A DNA stretch of 64,000 nt, from the NCBI RefSeq assembly GCF_002150735.1, contig NZ_MUKA01000058.1, positions 28,744 to 92,743 of the forward strand, written 5' to 3'. Positions 47,539 through 56,500 of this stretch are shown piece after piece. The stretch comes from Streptomyces africanus. GTDB lineage: Bacteria > Actinomycetota > Actinomycetes > Streptomycetales > Streptomycetaceae. The notes under the pieces were generated by a model that searched no databases, was not told the origin of the DNA, and saw only the letters and a program-made list of their open reading frames with translations. Numbering within the stretch: the stretch's first letter is position 1; every line of letters begins with the position of its first letter. Made by a program: the position numbers and the translations under genes.

Positions 47539-47556
47539 CCAATCGTGGACGATTGG
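47539..47556. promoter_or_regulatory. Operator-like palindrome in A/T-richer control region
   Basis: CCAATCGTGGACGATTGG, 8-bp perfect arms. The region 47485-47714 has no ORF, is clearly less GC-rich than the rest and also has an imperfect TGTGCGCCG/CGGTGCACA pair at about 47640-47669. It is the leader of the WhiB-like gene. Confidence 0.6.
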
Positions 47557-47714
47557 TGAAAGCGACCGCTCCTGAGCTGGGGTAACTCACAATCGGAAAC
47601 GTGTCTCTTACTTAGAGCGAGGATCGTATTTATGCACGTGTGCGCCGTTCCAAACGTCGGTGCACACAGCAATGATGCGGTCTGAAGGTGTCACTGCGTC
47701 CGAGGAGTCGATAA

Positions 47715-48116
47715 GTGATACAGCGACAGGGCAGCGGCTACGCTGCTTCTGAGGTTCGTTGGCAAGACGACGCACTGTGCAACGGTCTCCCGTTGGAAGC
47801 GTTCGTCCCCGACAAGGAGGACGAAGCGGGTCTGGAAGAGGCCCGTACGCACTGCAACCCGTGCTCCGTTCGAGGGACATGCCTGCGGTACGCGCTTACC
47901 TACGGGCTGCGCGGGTATTGGGGCGGGACCGACACGGCAGAGCGTCGGCGTCTCAAGGCGAAGAAGGACAGAGCCAAGTGCCCGAGCTGCTTGTCAGCTC
48001 GTGTCGTCGACATGGAGAACTGCGACGACGCGCTGTGCCTGGCCTGCGGTCTGTCATGGCTGAGGGAGTCGGCCGCGCAGCCGCGTACCCGTACCACGGT
48101 GCGCGCCATAGCCTGA
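47715..48116 (+). CDS. WhiB-like iron-sulfur regulator with extra zinc ribbon
   Basis: 133 residues from GTG 47715. Four Cys fit the Wbl 4Fe-4S cluster (ALCNG, HCNPCSVRGTC: C...C-x2-C-x5-C) and GLRGYWGGT is the family's G[VI/Y]WGG turn, followed by a basic helix (AERRRLKAKKDR). A second module, CPSCLSARV ... CLACGLSW, is a zinc ribbon not usual for Wbl proteins. Wbl proteins bind the sigma factor and alter transcription; phage versions can shut down host Wbl genes or affect superinfection. It stands alone next to the late operon's end, with a special control region. Confidence 0.88.
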   Translation: MIQRQGSGYAASEVRWQDDALCNGLPLEAFVPDKEDEAGLEEARTHCNPCSVRGTCLRYALTYGLRGYWGGTDTAERRRLKAKKDRAKCPSCLSARVVDMENCDDALCLACGLSWLRESAAQPRTRTTVRAIA

Positions 48117-48149
48117 CGGCCCTCCCCGATGTCAGCGGGGAGGGCCGTC
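48115..48149. terminator. Terminator after WhiB-like gene
   Basis: GACGGCCCTCCCC and GGGGAGGGCCGTC, 13-bp perfect arms overlapping the stop. Confidence 0.8.
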
Positions 48150-48168
48150 AGTAAGGAACAACGTAGCG

Positions 48169-48201
48169 GCCGGGACGCCCCTCAGTGAGAGGCGTCCCGG
48201 C
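48169..48201. terminator. Terminator of the late leftward operon
   Basis: GCCGGGACGCC and GGCGTCCCGGC with an 11-nt loop; converges with the hairpin at 48115. Confidence 0.8.
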
Positions 48202-48240
48202 CCTCTTTGGTTCAGATATTGCTCTCCCTGACGGGCTGTA

Positions 48241-49335
48241 TCACGCTGCGCACGCCTTGTGCCCGTTCTGCACCTCGCGCGCCCTCTCCCACGCCTCCCA
48301 CCACCGCCACACGTTGTCGGACAGCCGCAGGCCCTCGGCCACGGCCCGGCCCGCCTCCGCCCGCTCCGCGCGCAGGGACGGTGAGTCAACCAGGCGCTTC
48401 ATCTCGCGGTACCAGCGCCGGGGGCTGTCGGCGAGAGCGCCCGCGACACCGGCGCCGAGCTTGTGCAGCCGGACGTACTCCTCACGGGGCGAGGCCACCC
48501 ATGGGACCCCGAGCGCGCTCATCTCCAGCGGCTTGAGCCACGACTTGGCCCGGTTGAACGCGGTGTCCGCCAGTGGCGCGATCCCTACGCCGACGTCCCC
48601 CGCCACGGCCGCCGGCCAGCCGGCCACGTCCACCCCGGTACGCCCCTGCGGGTCACGGAAGAGCCCGAACGCCCGCCCCACGCCGGTCGGATCCCCGACG
48701 ACACGGAAGTCCGCACCCTCGGAGACCAGGCGTGCGACGGCGCCGCCGAGCACCGCTGGGTCGTCCGGGTGTGACGCGAGCGCGGCAGGCCAGCCGATGA
48801 CGTCCCGGTCCACGCGCGGGACGTCGTAGTAGGTGTCGGGCAGGTGGTTGTAGAGGACGTGGCCGCGCCCGTGCCGGGCGTAGCGCTCCAGCAGCGCCGG
48901 CGTGGACACTGTCACCAGCGTGGCGTCCCGGCACGCGGCGGCGAGGTGCTGCCAGGAGTGCCGGTGGACCGTACCGCCCCGGCCCGTCTTGCCGGCGCCG
49001 CGCGGGTGCATCGACTCGTAGGCCGGGTTACGCGGGTGGACGGTGGACAGGTCGTCGTCCACGTCCACGACGACGGCTATGCCCTTGGCCCGCAGCAGCG
49101 GCACGGCCTCGGCCATCCACTGGTGGGTGAGGCGCTGGAAGACGAAAACGTCCACGCCGTCCACGTCCAGGACGTCCTCCACGTGGTCGTCGGCGCCGAT
49201 CTGAAGCCGCAGTCCCCGGTTGGCGGGCGGCCGGATCTCCACGTCGTGCCCGGCCGCCGCGAGCAGCTCCGCAGCCCAGATGATCCGGAAGTATCCACAC
49301 CCGCCGGTGTCGGCCGGGTAGGTGACGACTCGCAC
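48241..49335 (-). CDS. GT-B fold (family 4-like) glycosyltransferase
   Basis: 364 residues. MRVVTYPADTGGCGYFRIIW is a typical GT-B start with Gly loop, VDVDDDLSTV an acidic turn, ATLVTVSTPALLERYARHG the usual 'watch the name' helix before the second domain, and PLEMSALGVPWVAS the donor-sugar site (ExxxxGxP). It is the last gene of the late operon; actinophages often place such enzymes here and they can glycosylate virion proteins. Acceptor unproven. Confidence 0.85.
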   Translation of the reverse strand: MRVVTYPADTGGCGYFRIIWAAELLAAAGHDVEIRPPANRGLRLQIGADDHVEDVLDVDGVDVFVFQRLTHQWMAEAVPLLRAKGIAVVVDVDDDLSTVHPRNPAYESMHPRGAGKTGRGGTVHRHSWQHLAAACRDATLVTVSTPALLERYARHGRGHVLYNHLPDTYYDVPRVDRDVIGWPAALASHPDDPAVLGGAVARLVSEGADFRVVGDPTGVGRAFGLFRDPQGRTGVDVAGWPAAVAGDVGVGIAPLADTAFNRAKSWLKPLEMSALGVPWVASPREEYVRLHKLGAGVAGALADSPRRWYREMKRLVDSPSLRAERAEAGRAVAEGLRLSDNVWRWWEAWERAREVQNGHKACAA

Positions 49336-49368
49336 TCCCTGGTCTCCGTTCCCTGGTCGCCCGCCGGC

Positions 49369-49602
49369 CTAGCGGCCGGCCGTAGCGGCTTCGCCGGCCT
49401 TACCCTCCGACGGCCCTCTGCCCCTGGCTGTACGGCCCGCAGACGGCCGCTTCGGCGGCTCGGCAGGCGACGGACCGCCGGACTCCTCCACGGCCCGCAG
49501 ACGGCTCTCCAGCTCCTCCACACGGTCCTTCAGCGGCGCGACGGCCTGCTCCACCGCGTCGTCGATGACCGCGCGCATCCTCGCGTCCTGGGACATCCTC
49601 AC
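49369..49602 (-). CDS. Short coiled-coil protein, 77 aa
   Basis: GTG 49602 overlaps the endolysin stop by 4 bp; ATG 49596 is the alternative. VIDDAVEQAVAPLKDRVEEL is a coiled coil and the rest is a Pro/Arg/Gly-rich disordered tail. Possibly a lysis or virion accessory protein. Confidence 0.6.
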   Translation of the reverse strand: MRMSQDARMRAVIDDAVEQAVAPLKDRVEELESRLRAVEESGGPSPAEPPKRPSAGRTARGRGPSEGKAGEAATAGR

Positions 49603-50570
49603 GCCCCCAGCTTGGACTTGATCGCGTCCACGGCCTGCTTCAGCTCGGTGATCTGCTCGCCGTTGGAGCGAACCTGCGCCCGCACCTCGCGCACCGCCGT
49701 GGTGGTGGACTGCACGTGCGTGGCGAACGTCCAGTGCTTGTTCGTCGCGTAGTCCGAGGAGTCGGCGGGAGCGGTGAGGATCTCGTCCGTGGTGAAGAAC
49801 CGCCGGATGTCACCACCCTCCAGCGCACCGCCGCCGGCGAGCAGCTTGGCCACCACCCGGTCGGCGATCTTGTCTATGTCCGTGCTGCTCAGTGCCATGT
49901 CCTCGTCCTCTCCGGGGCCCCAGCCGGGCTCGTGGCGCAGACGCTCGGCGACGTCCGCGCGGAACTGCTTCGGGGTGTACTCGAACCGGCCGCGCGAGCC
50001 GTAGCCCTCCACCGGGCCGCGCGGGTCGACTTTGCCCTCTACGCTCGTCTCCTTGTGGCAGGCGACCGACTCGGCCGACCAGCCGTAGTGACGGCAGACG
50101 GCGGCGTTGATGCGCACCCACGCGTCGTACTGAACGCGCGGGTAGACGTCCGTTCCGTTGCCCAGGTTCTCCGTCTCGACGCCGTAGGAGACGTCGTTGC
50201 CGTCGATGGTGCCCGAGGCGCGGGACGGCGCCGGGTGCGTGGACGACTCGTCGCGGAACGACTGGTAGGCGTTGACGCCCATCGGCCCGGCGTGGTTCGC
50301 GCGGCCCGCGCTGCACATCGTGGCCAGACCCGACTTCGCGAGGTGGATGTGAGCGAGCGGCGCGGGCAGCCCGGGGACGCCGTTCTTGGCGACGATGTCC
50401 CGGCTGTTCGAGCCGGCGGTGTGGTGGTTGAGGATCATCCGCACCGGGCCGAAGGTCAGGCCCGTAGCCGCGTCGCGCGAGCGGGTGCGCCAGCCCGGGT
50501 ATTCGGAGACCTTCACGCCCTCCTCGCGGAGGATGCGTATGAACGTGTCAGGTGTCATCGGCGACGCCAC
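49599..50570 (-). CDS. Endolysin, N-acetylmuramoyl-L-alanine amidase
   Basis: 323 residues from GTG 50570, with AAGGGAG six bases upstream. The amidase_2/PGRP zinc site can be seen: ILNHHTAGS (first His), SYGVETENLG (Glu), and CHKETSVEGKVDPRG (second His and the Asp-containing third position). It would cut the bond between muramic acid and the peptide stem. The C-terminal third (ALSSTDIDKIADRVVAKLLA and a helical tail) has no recognised wall-binding repeat and may oligomerise. It overlaps the membrane gene before it by 23 bp, in a lysis cassette. Confidence 0.92.
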   Translation of the reverse strand: MASPMTPDTFIRILREEGVKVSEYPGWRTRSRDAATGLTFGPVRMILNHHTAGSNSRDIVAKNGVPGLPAPLAHIHLAKSGLATMCSAGRANHAGPMGVNAYQSFRDESSTHPAPSRASGTIDGNDVSYGVETENLGNGTDVYPRVQYDAWVRINAAVCRHYGWSAESVACHKETSVEGKVDPRGPVEGYGSRGRFEYTPKQFRADVAERLRHEPGWGPGEDEDMALSSTDIDKIADRVVAKLLAGGGALEGGDIRRFFTTDEILTAPADSSDYATNKHWTFATHVQSTTTAVREVRAQVRSNGEQITELKQAVDAIKSKLGA

Positions 50571-50868
50571 GGCGCGCTCCCTTGATCTGCGTGTGGCCCA
50601 CGAGCCACGCCTGATAGATCATCAGCGCCCCGAACAGGGCCGCGAGGATGCCGCGCACGAAGCGCAGCACCGCGACGTCGGCTCCGAGCGCGGTGACGCA
50701 GATGGAGATGGCCATGAAGGCGGCGATGGCAAGAGCCTTGATGACGAGCAGCCGGCCGACCGGGTCCCGCCACCACCGGGCGAGCAGGCTGTAGACGGCG
50801 ACGAAGGAGAGGCAGCCGACCAGAGCGATCGCACTGCCCCACAGGTTCACCGTCTCCCCTGACGTCAT
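50548..50868 (-). CDS. Three-span membrane protein, holin-like
   Basis: 106 residues. Segments ALVGCLSFVAVYSLLARWW, LLVIKALAIAAFMAISICV and FVRGILAALFGALMIYQAWL, ending in a basic tail. Between coiled-coil gene and endolysin, so one of the two holin candidates of this cassette. Confidence 0.7.
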   Translation of the reverse strand: MTSGETVNLWGSAIALVGCLSFVAVYSLLARWWRDPVGRLLVIKALAIAAFMAISICVTALGADVAVLRFVRGILAALFGALMIYQAWLVGHTQIKGARRGVADDT

Positions 50869-51095
50869 CGGAACTTGCCCCCAAGTGCGTCCTTGATCAA
50901 CGGGGCGAAGTGGTTGCGCTCGCCCAGCCGCCGCAGGGTACGTGAAATCTCCGAAATCACCGCCGTACGGGCACGGGCCTGGGCAAGATCCCGCTCCAGC
51001 GATTGCAGCGCCTCCTGGACGGCCTGTACCTCGTCGGCTGCCTGCTCGTGGGCCGTCTCACCCTTCCTGCGCCTGATCCAGGGCACGGCCGCCAC
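50865..51095 (-). CDS. Small coiled-coil protein of the lysis cassette
   Basis: 76 residues: RRRKGETAHEQAADEVQAVQ, a heptad-like helix, and a conserved ERNHFAPLIKDAL end. Actinophages commonly have such a gene between holin candidates. It overlaps the upstream gene by 38 bp in another frame and the next by 4 bp. Possibly a holin regulator. Confidence 0.65.
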   Translation of the reverse strand: MAAVPWIRRRKGETAHEQAADEVQAVQEALQSLERDLAQARARTAVISEISRTLRRLGERNHFAPLIKDALGGKFR

Positions 51096-51378
51096 CTCCC
51101 CGGTTGAGCCGGGCCGCTTCGCCGACGGCGTCCAGAACGCGGTTGGTGGTCTGTGCGGTGCCCATCAGCATGTCGAGTTGGGCCTGCTGAATGTCGATCA
51201 TCTCCTGGCGGCCGTCGGCGAGGGCCTGCAACATCTCTATCTGCCGGTCCTTCGCCTGCACCACCATGTCGACAGTGGGCCGGGGTACGAGCGCGCCGCG
51301 CAGCACCATGAGCACGACGAGGATGATGACGCCCCCGGCGCCGAGGGTAGGGGTGAGGAACGCGGTGAAGCCGTCCAT
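51058..51378 (-). CDS. Single-span membrane protein, holin candidate
   Basis: 106 residues. LGAGGVIILVVLMVLRGALV is the only membrane helix, followed by a cytoplasmic coiled coil (VDMVVQAKDRQIEMLQALAD). Design and position are those of the r1t/actinophage-type holin or spanin-like partner. Second holin candidate. Confidence 0.7.
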   Translation of the reverse strand: MDGFTAFLTPTLGAGGVIILVVLMVLRGALVPRPTVDMVVQAKDRQIEMLQALADGRQEMIDIQQAQLDMLMGTAQTTNRVLDAVGEAARLNRGGGGRALDQAQEG

Positions 51379-51384
51379 GGCGCC

Positions 51385-51864
51385 CTACAGTCCGCTCAGC
51401 CAGGAGAAGTCGGCGGCCTGGACGGCGCTGCACGCGGCGGCTATGTCGTCGTCCGTCAGGGAGCCCTCGTCCACCAGGGTGCGCACCAGCCCGACGAGCA
51501 TCACGTCCTGGCTGAAGAGCAGAGCGCGCTGGGCGGCGGGCAGGGCGGGAACGTTGACGCCCAGCTTGCCGAGCAGCTCCCGGTGGGTGGTCCAGAACAG
51601 GGCGAGGACGGACTTGACGGCGTCGCTGGACCCGGCGCGGGCGAACACGGCGCGGCTGCCGCTCTCGTCGTCACCCATGTAGGTCCACGAGCCGACGGGG
51701 CTCAGCCCCAGCGCGGCCAGCTTCGTGGCTGCCTCGGTCTCGGCCGCCGCGCGGCTGGAGGCCGTCAGCGGCCGGGCGCGGACCTCGGAACGGTCGCCGG
51801 AGGCGTACCAGGCGTCCGTGTCGTGCTCGTAGTAGACCCGGACGGTGACGTATCCAGCGGGCAC
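51385..51864 (-). CDS. Hypothetical tail-associated protein, 159 aa
   Basis: Start GTG 51864 directly follows AGGAGG. VTVRVYYEHDTDAWYASGDR and a helical rest (ALFWTTHRELLGKLGVNVPA). It lies between tail genes and lysis genes and is probably a tail or virion accessory protein. Not recognised. Confidence 0.65.
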   Translation of the reverse strand: MPAGYVTVRVYYEHDTDAWYASGDRSEVRARPLTASSRAAAETEAATKLAALGLSPVGSWTYMGDDESGSRAVFARAGSSDAVKSVLALFWTTHRELLGKLGVNVPALPAAQRALLFSQDVMLVGLVRTLVDEGSLTDDDIAAACSAVQAADFSWLSGL

Positions 51865-51872
51865 GGCGCCTC

Positions 51873-52409
51873 CTAGAGCGGCAGGACGGTGATACGACGA
51901 GAGGTGAAGCTGCCCGTTCCGCCGGCCACGCGGTACTTCGCGGTGAACGTGTTGCTGCCCGCCGTCAGGTCGTTGTGGAAGAGCACGTTCGCGGCGACGA
52001 TGCCCACGCCGGCCACCCCGAACGTGGCCACGCCCCGGTTGTCCGCCGGGGCGATGGCTGACGCCCCGCTCACCTCGTACGCCATGCGCGCGGACACGTT
52101 CGCTGTGTTGCTTATCGAGGCGGAGATGATGACCACGGCGCAGTTGCTGGTGGCCACGGTGAGGGACGGGCCGGTGGTGGTGTCCAGGTCGGTGTAGGAC
52201 GTGGACGTCGTGCTGTCGTTGGTGAGCTGAGTAGCGATCGCACCGGAGCGCTCGGCGATCTGGTTCGTGGCCGTGGTGACGAAGTAGCCGCCGGGCGTGG
52301 TCGCCTTGGCGGGCGCGGTCTCGGCGAGGTTGTCGCGGACGAACTGGTTGAACTGGGCCGCCGTGAAGACGGAGCCCGCGATGGCGGTCATGGGTGCTGT
52401 CCATGCCAT
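51873..52409 (-). CDS. Tail-tip/structural protein, paralogue B
   Basis: 178 residues. Shares with the upstream gene the start MAW-(T/S)-APMTA and FTAAQFNQFVRDNLAETAPA, and the end FTAKYRV ... SRRITVLPL, whereas the middle differs. A helical attachment part plus variable beta-rich body is typical of actinophage tail proteins that contact the host. Role inferred from position. Confidence 0.65.
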   Translation of the reverse strand: MAWTAPMTAIAGSVFTAAQFNQFVRDNLAETAPAKATTPGGYFVTTATNQIAERSGAIATQLTNDSTTSTSYTDLDTTTGPSLTVATSNCAVVIISASISNTANVSARMAYEVSGASAIAPADNRGVATFGVAGVGIVAANVLFHNDLTAGSNTFTAKYRVAGGTGSFTSRRITVLPL

Positions 52410-52424
52410 GGCCAGTCTCCTCCC

Positions 52425-52967
52425 CTACAGCGGCAGGACCGCGATCTCGCGGTCCCGGAACGATGCCGTGCCTGTTGCCCCGACGCGGTACTTCATGGTG
52501 AAGGTGTTGCTGCCGACGGCGAGGCCGGTGAAGACGTGGAAGCTGCCGCCGCGCACGAAGTTCGTCGCTGTGATGCCGTCGACACTGTGCTGCCACGCGT
52601 TGCTCGCCGCCACGGTGGAGGCGCCGGACACGGCGACGGAGCAGGCCGTTTCGTTGTTGTCCATGCTGTGGGCGTGGCTGGCGGCGAACCAGACCAGCGC
52701 GATGGTGCCGGTGTCGACGGTGACCCGGGGGCCCACGGTGGTGAGGTCCACGAAGCTGGACGAGGTCGTGGACTGGAGGGTGGCGACGGACGCCGTTGAC
52801 GGGACCCGGGTGGTGATCGCGTTCGGACCCGTGGAGACGAAGAGCTGGGACGCGGCGGTCGCCTTGGCCGGCGCCGTCTCGGCGAGGTTGTCGCGGACGA
52901 ACTGGTTGAACTGAGCCGCCGTGAAGGTCGCCCCGGCGACGGCGGTCATAGGTGCGCTCCAGGCCAT
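52425..52967 (-). CDS. Tail-tip/structural protein, paralogue A
   Basis: 180 residues, paralogue of the next gene (FTAAQFNQFVRDNLAETAPA is identical). The middle is Thr/Ser/Val-rich beta structure with HAHSMDNNETAC. Tandem duplication with divergence suggests two versions of a host-contact protein. GAGGAGA lies between them. Confidence 0.65.
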   Translation of the reverse strand: MAWSAPMTAVAGATFTAAQFNQFVRDNLAETAPAKATAASQLFVSTGPNAITTRVPSTASVATLQSTTSSSFVDLTTVGPRVTVDTGTIALVWFAASHAHSMDNNETACSVAVSGASTVAASNAWQHSVDGITATNFVRGGSFHVFTGLAVGSNTFTMKYRVGATGTASFRDREIAVLPL

Positions 52968-53013
52968 CGTTCAGGCCACCTCCGAAGCCCGGTTATCGAA
53001 ACGAATCAGTTTC

Positions 53014-53098
53014 TGTACCCGCTGTACCCTCTGCTCCCTATAACGCTTACGTGAGGCCATTCTTAGCGTTAACAGACGGAGAGGGTACAGCGGGTACA
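53014..53098. repeat. 85-bp inverted-repeat element, intergenic copy
   Basis: 19-bp perfect arms TGTACCCGCTGTACCCTCT (53014-53032) and complement (53080-53098), plus inner TAACGCT/AGCGTTA arms. Same family as 4303-4389: both share arms, the CTCCCTATAAC segment and the flank ACACGT. It lies between tail genes where nothing is coded. Confidence 0.85.
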
Positions 53099-53193
53099 CG
53101 TTCATGGTGCAGGGTCTGACCTGCATACTTTCAGCCTTAACCCTTACTGTGCCTAACGTTTCCGCGTGGTCCCCACGGCGCCTTGACGCCTCA

Positions 53194-53580
53194 TCAACGC
53201 ACACCGTGGGCCTCGTTCTCGTCCTCCAGATCGCGCACGCTCTGCCCATGCGGGAGGCTGAATCGGACCGCCACGGGGTGGTCGCTCGGGTACCAGTTGC
53301 GCGTCCCCGGCACCGGCCGCCGGCCGAGCACCGCGAGGATGGCGTGCTGGTTGTCCGGCCACACCACGGGCGCCTGCATCCCGCAGTGCGAGCACATGAA
53401 GAACTCCACCGGCCGGTCCCTCGGGCCGCCCATGCGCGAAGGCCGGTACAGGAACTCCGCGTTGCCGCATCCCGCCCGACCCGGCTCCGGGCCCGGCCTC
53501 GGGCAGTCGGCCACCCACTCCCCGCCGTAGACGTACGCGCGAGCCACCGGCGTTCGCTCGTGCGGTACTTCCATCCCCAT
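53194..53580 (-). CDS. Zinc-containing hypothetical protein, 128 aa
   Basis: Start ATG 53580 follows GAGGAGACAGCG. CPRPGPEPGRAGCG and FFMCSHCGMQAP could form a zinc site. Between tail genes; unknown role. Confidence 0.65.
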   Translation of the reverse strand: MGMEVPHERTPVARAYVYGGEWVADCPRPGPEPGRAGCGNAEFLYRPSRMGGPRDRPVEFFMCSHCGMQAPVVWPDNQHAILAVLGRRPVPGTRNWYPSDHPVAVRFSLPHGQSVRDLEDENEAHGVR

Positions 53581-53593
53581 CGCTGTCTCCTCA

Positions 53594-56500
53594 TCACGTA
53601 CCGAGCCGGCCACGGTCGAACTGGCCCTGGACCGGGTCGTCGAACACGAACACCTCGCCAGGGGCATCGGCCACCGTCAGGTCGAACACGCCCTGGTCGA
53701 ACCCGGCGCCGCGCACGTCGAACGTGAACACATTCGACGGCGTCACCAGGTCCCGCTCACACCCGAGGACCACCGAATGCACCGGGGCCCGGCCCGGCTG
53801 GCCGGTGCGCTGGATCGTGTGCGTCACCCGCTCCACGAAGAAGTCGCTGTCCAGCCCCATCTCCTCGTTGACGATGCGGATGCGGTCGCTCACGGTGCGC
53901 TGGAGCACCTGCATGAAGTGCGCGGGATCCTGGCTGGTGACACGGAGCTGGACGGTGGGCCGCCGGTGCCCGTAGTGCAGCAGGATCATGTTGGCGATGG
54001 CCTCGGCGTCCTCCGGGCCCGCCCACGGCGCACTGTCCGGGTAGGACCGCTCCCCGTGCCGGGTGACAGAGCCGGGGTCGGTCAGCGACACCTTCACCGT
54101 GCGCTGCACGGCCAGTGGCCGGGCCCGGAGCTGGACGGCGGTGACCGTCACCGGGCCGCCCACGGCCCGCAGCGTCAGCGTGGCCGATGCCCCCGACCTC
54201 CGGCTCAGCAGCGCCCACACCCACGCCGCGCCGGACGCGCTGTAGGTGATGTCCGTCCCGCTCAGCGGGATGACGGCGTCCACGAACGGGTCGGAAGAGG
54301 TGACCTCTATCTGCACGGACTGCCCGGCCGCCAGGGCGTAGGTGGACTCGTCCGTCCACACCGCCTCCAGCGACGCCGCCGGGGTGCGCTCCTCCACATC
54401 GAACGTCACCGCGTTGACGATGTCGCGCCAGCCGTGGGAGTAGGTGAACGGCTTGGTGAAGTCGTAGCCCGTCGCGGCCGGAGCCCCGGCCGTGCAGTCC
54501 TCCAGCCGGCCGCCGGTGAACGTCGCGCGGGTCTCCCGGGACTGCGTGCGCAGCAGCCGGTGGTGCCGGTCACGGAAGGTGAACGTGCCGTCCGGCGCGA
54601 CGTAGGCGACCGCCGGCGGGCCCTCGCTCTTCACCAGGTCGTTGATGGCGCTCAGGGCGTCGGCGCCCTCCGCCCACCAGTACCGCACCACCGTGGCGCC
54701 CTGGTCGATGTCCCTCCCGGCCGTCCACCCGGCCAGATCCAGGATCGTGTTGACCAGCTCGCCGGTGCGCATGGACGCGTAGACGCCGGTGGACAGCTTG
54801 ATGCCGGACAGGTCGTTCAACGCGTCGAGGAAGGTGAACTCCGCAGTCCTGTCGGCGTAGTCGGCGTGCACGTTGTAGTCGTCGATGCGGCCGTTGAACA
54901 GGTCGGTGGTCTGGCCGTTGAAGTCCACGCTCGTGCGCATCAGCCTCGCCGGGTCCAGATCCCCGTACAACGGACTCGCCGTGTTCTCCGGGCTGTACTT
55001 CCGGGTCGAGTTGTTCAGCGTGAGAGCGGCCGAGCCGACGGCCGCCGGGCTGAGCTGGCGTTCCTGGTCCCGCCCGTAGGTGATGGAGATCTCGCTGATG
55101 ATGTCCTCGGTGACGTCCTCGGGGTCGGCCGGGTCGGACGCCCGGAAGTTGTCGAACGAGAACGTCACCGGGAGCGCGCTGGACGATGTGTAGGAGATCA
55201 CCCCGACACGCCCCGCGTCTGTGAGCAGTGACCCGGAGGAGGCTGTGGCGGTCGCCTGCCAGTCGGGCTCGGCTCCCGAGGGGTTCCAGACCTTGGCGCG
55301 CAGGGTCTGGCCGGTGAGCCGGAAGCGGAACCGGTACGACGTCCCCGGGGACAGCGTCATCGGGTACGCGGTCGCCAGCGCCGGCTCGTTCCCACCGGCG
55401 ACGATCTTGCGCAGGCTGAGGCTGGTCAGGTCCTCGCCGGAAGGGATCTGGAGACGGGCGTAGTAGAAACTGCCGGATGCCTCGCGGGCGAACAGGAACA
55501 CGTAATGGACCTGGCCTGCGGCAGCCGGCCGCTGGTCCATGGAGAAGTCGACGGCCAGGTCCACGTCCTCCCGGTCGGACGGCAGCAGGGTGTAGCGGGT
55601 GACGTTGTTGGTGGCATGCAGGTGCCGGCCGGTCCCCGAGGAGACCGCGTAGTCCGACACCAGCCCGCCGTCGGTCGCCCATGCCTGCCCGCTGTCAGCA
55701 GTGCCCCAGCCGTCCGTCGCCGTGCGGCTGAAGGAGTCCGTGGCCCACGTGTCCGCCAGTTCCTCGACGCCCTCAGGGATGCCGTCCGCGTTCCAGTCGA
55801 TGCCGACCCGGTAGCGCGGCAGGCCCTGCTCCCCGCACAGCTCCCACCCGCCCGGAGCGGTAGCCACTGCCGGGTTGTAGGCCGTGGCCGTCACGGACGC
55901 GGTGCCTGGAAGGGCGACGGTGGCGGCAGCGGCTGTGACCGGCTTGAGCGCCAGGGACCACATCGTCGAGCCGCCCTGGCACACGGCGTCCCCGCCGGCC
56001 GAGGTCGTGGAGCGCTGCGTCTGCGCGCCCGGGTTGAGCGCTGCCCCGGAGTCGTACAGTGCGGCGAACAGTTCTCCGAAGCCGTCGGTGTCGTCGACCC
56101 GCTCAGTGTTCGTGCCACCCGTGACGGTGACGGTCCGGGCCTGCCAGGCGGAGCCCGTGCGCAGAGTCAGCAGCCAGTCCCCGCTCACCACGGTGGTGAG
56201 CTGAGGATGGACCTGCGTCGCGGCCGTGTTCGCGGTGCCGACGGCACCCCACTTCTCGATGGGGCCCGCAGTGTCCACGCCGGTGTACGCGGCGATGAAG
56301 GCCAGTACGTACGGCGAGCCGGCGGGCCAGGGGCTGGTGTTGAAGTCCACCGTGACGTATGACCCGAGAGCGCCCGTGTCGCGCCGGTAATACACACGGG
56401 TCTGCACCTTGGCCAGGGTCGACGTGGATGACCCCGCATCCGCCTTGCCGAGGTACAGCCAGTTCGACGACAACGACGGCGCGGCGTCATCGTCGGTGAC

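Noticed and set aside
52971..53597. 208-codon minus-strand frame spanning the inverted repeat
   Set aside because: Arg/Thr-rich and without start signals; the 53194-53580 frame has a ribosome site and ordered protein character.
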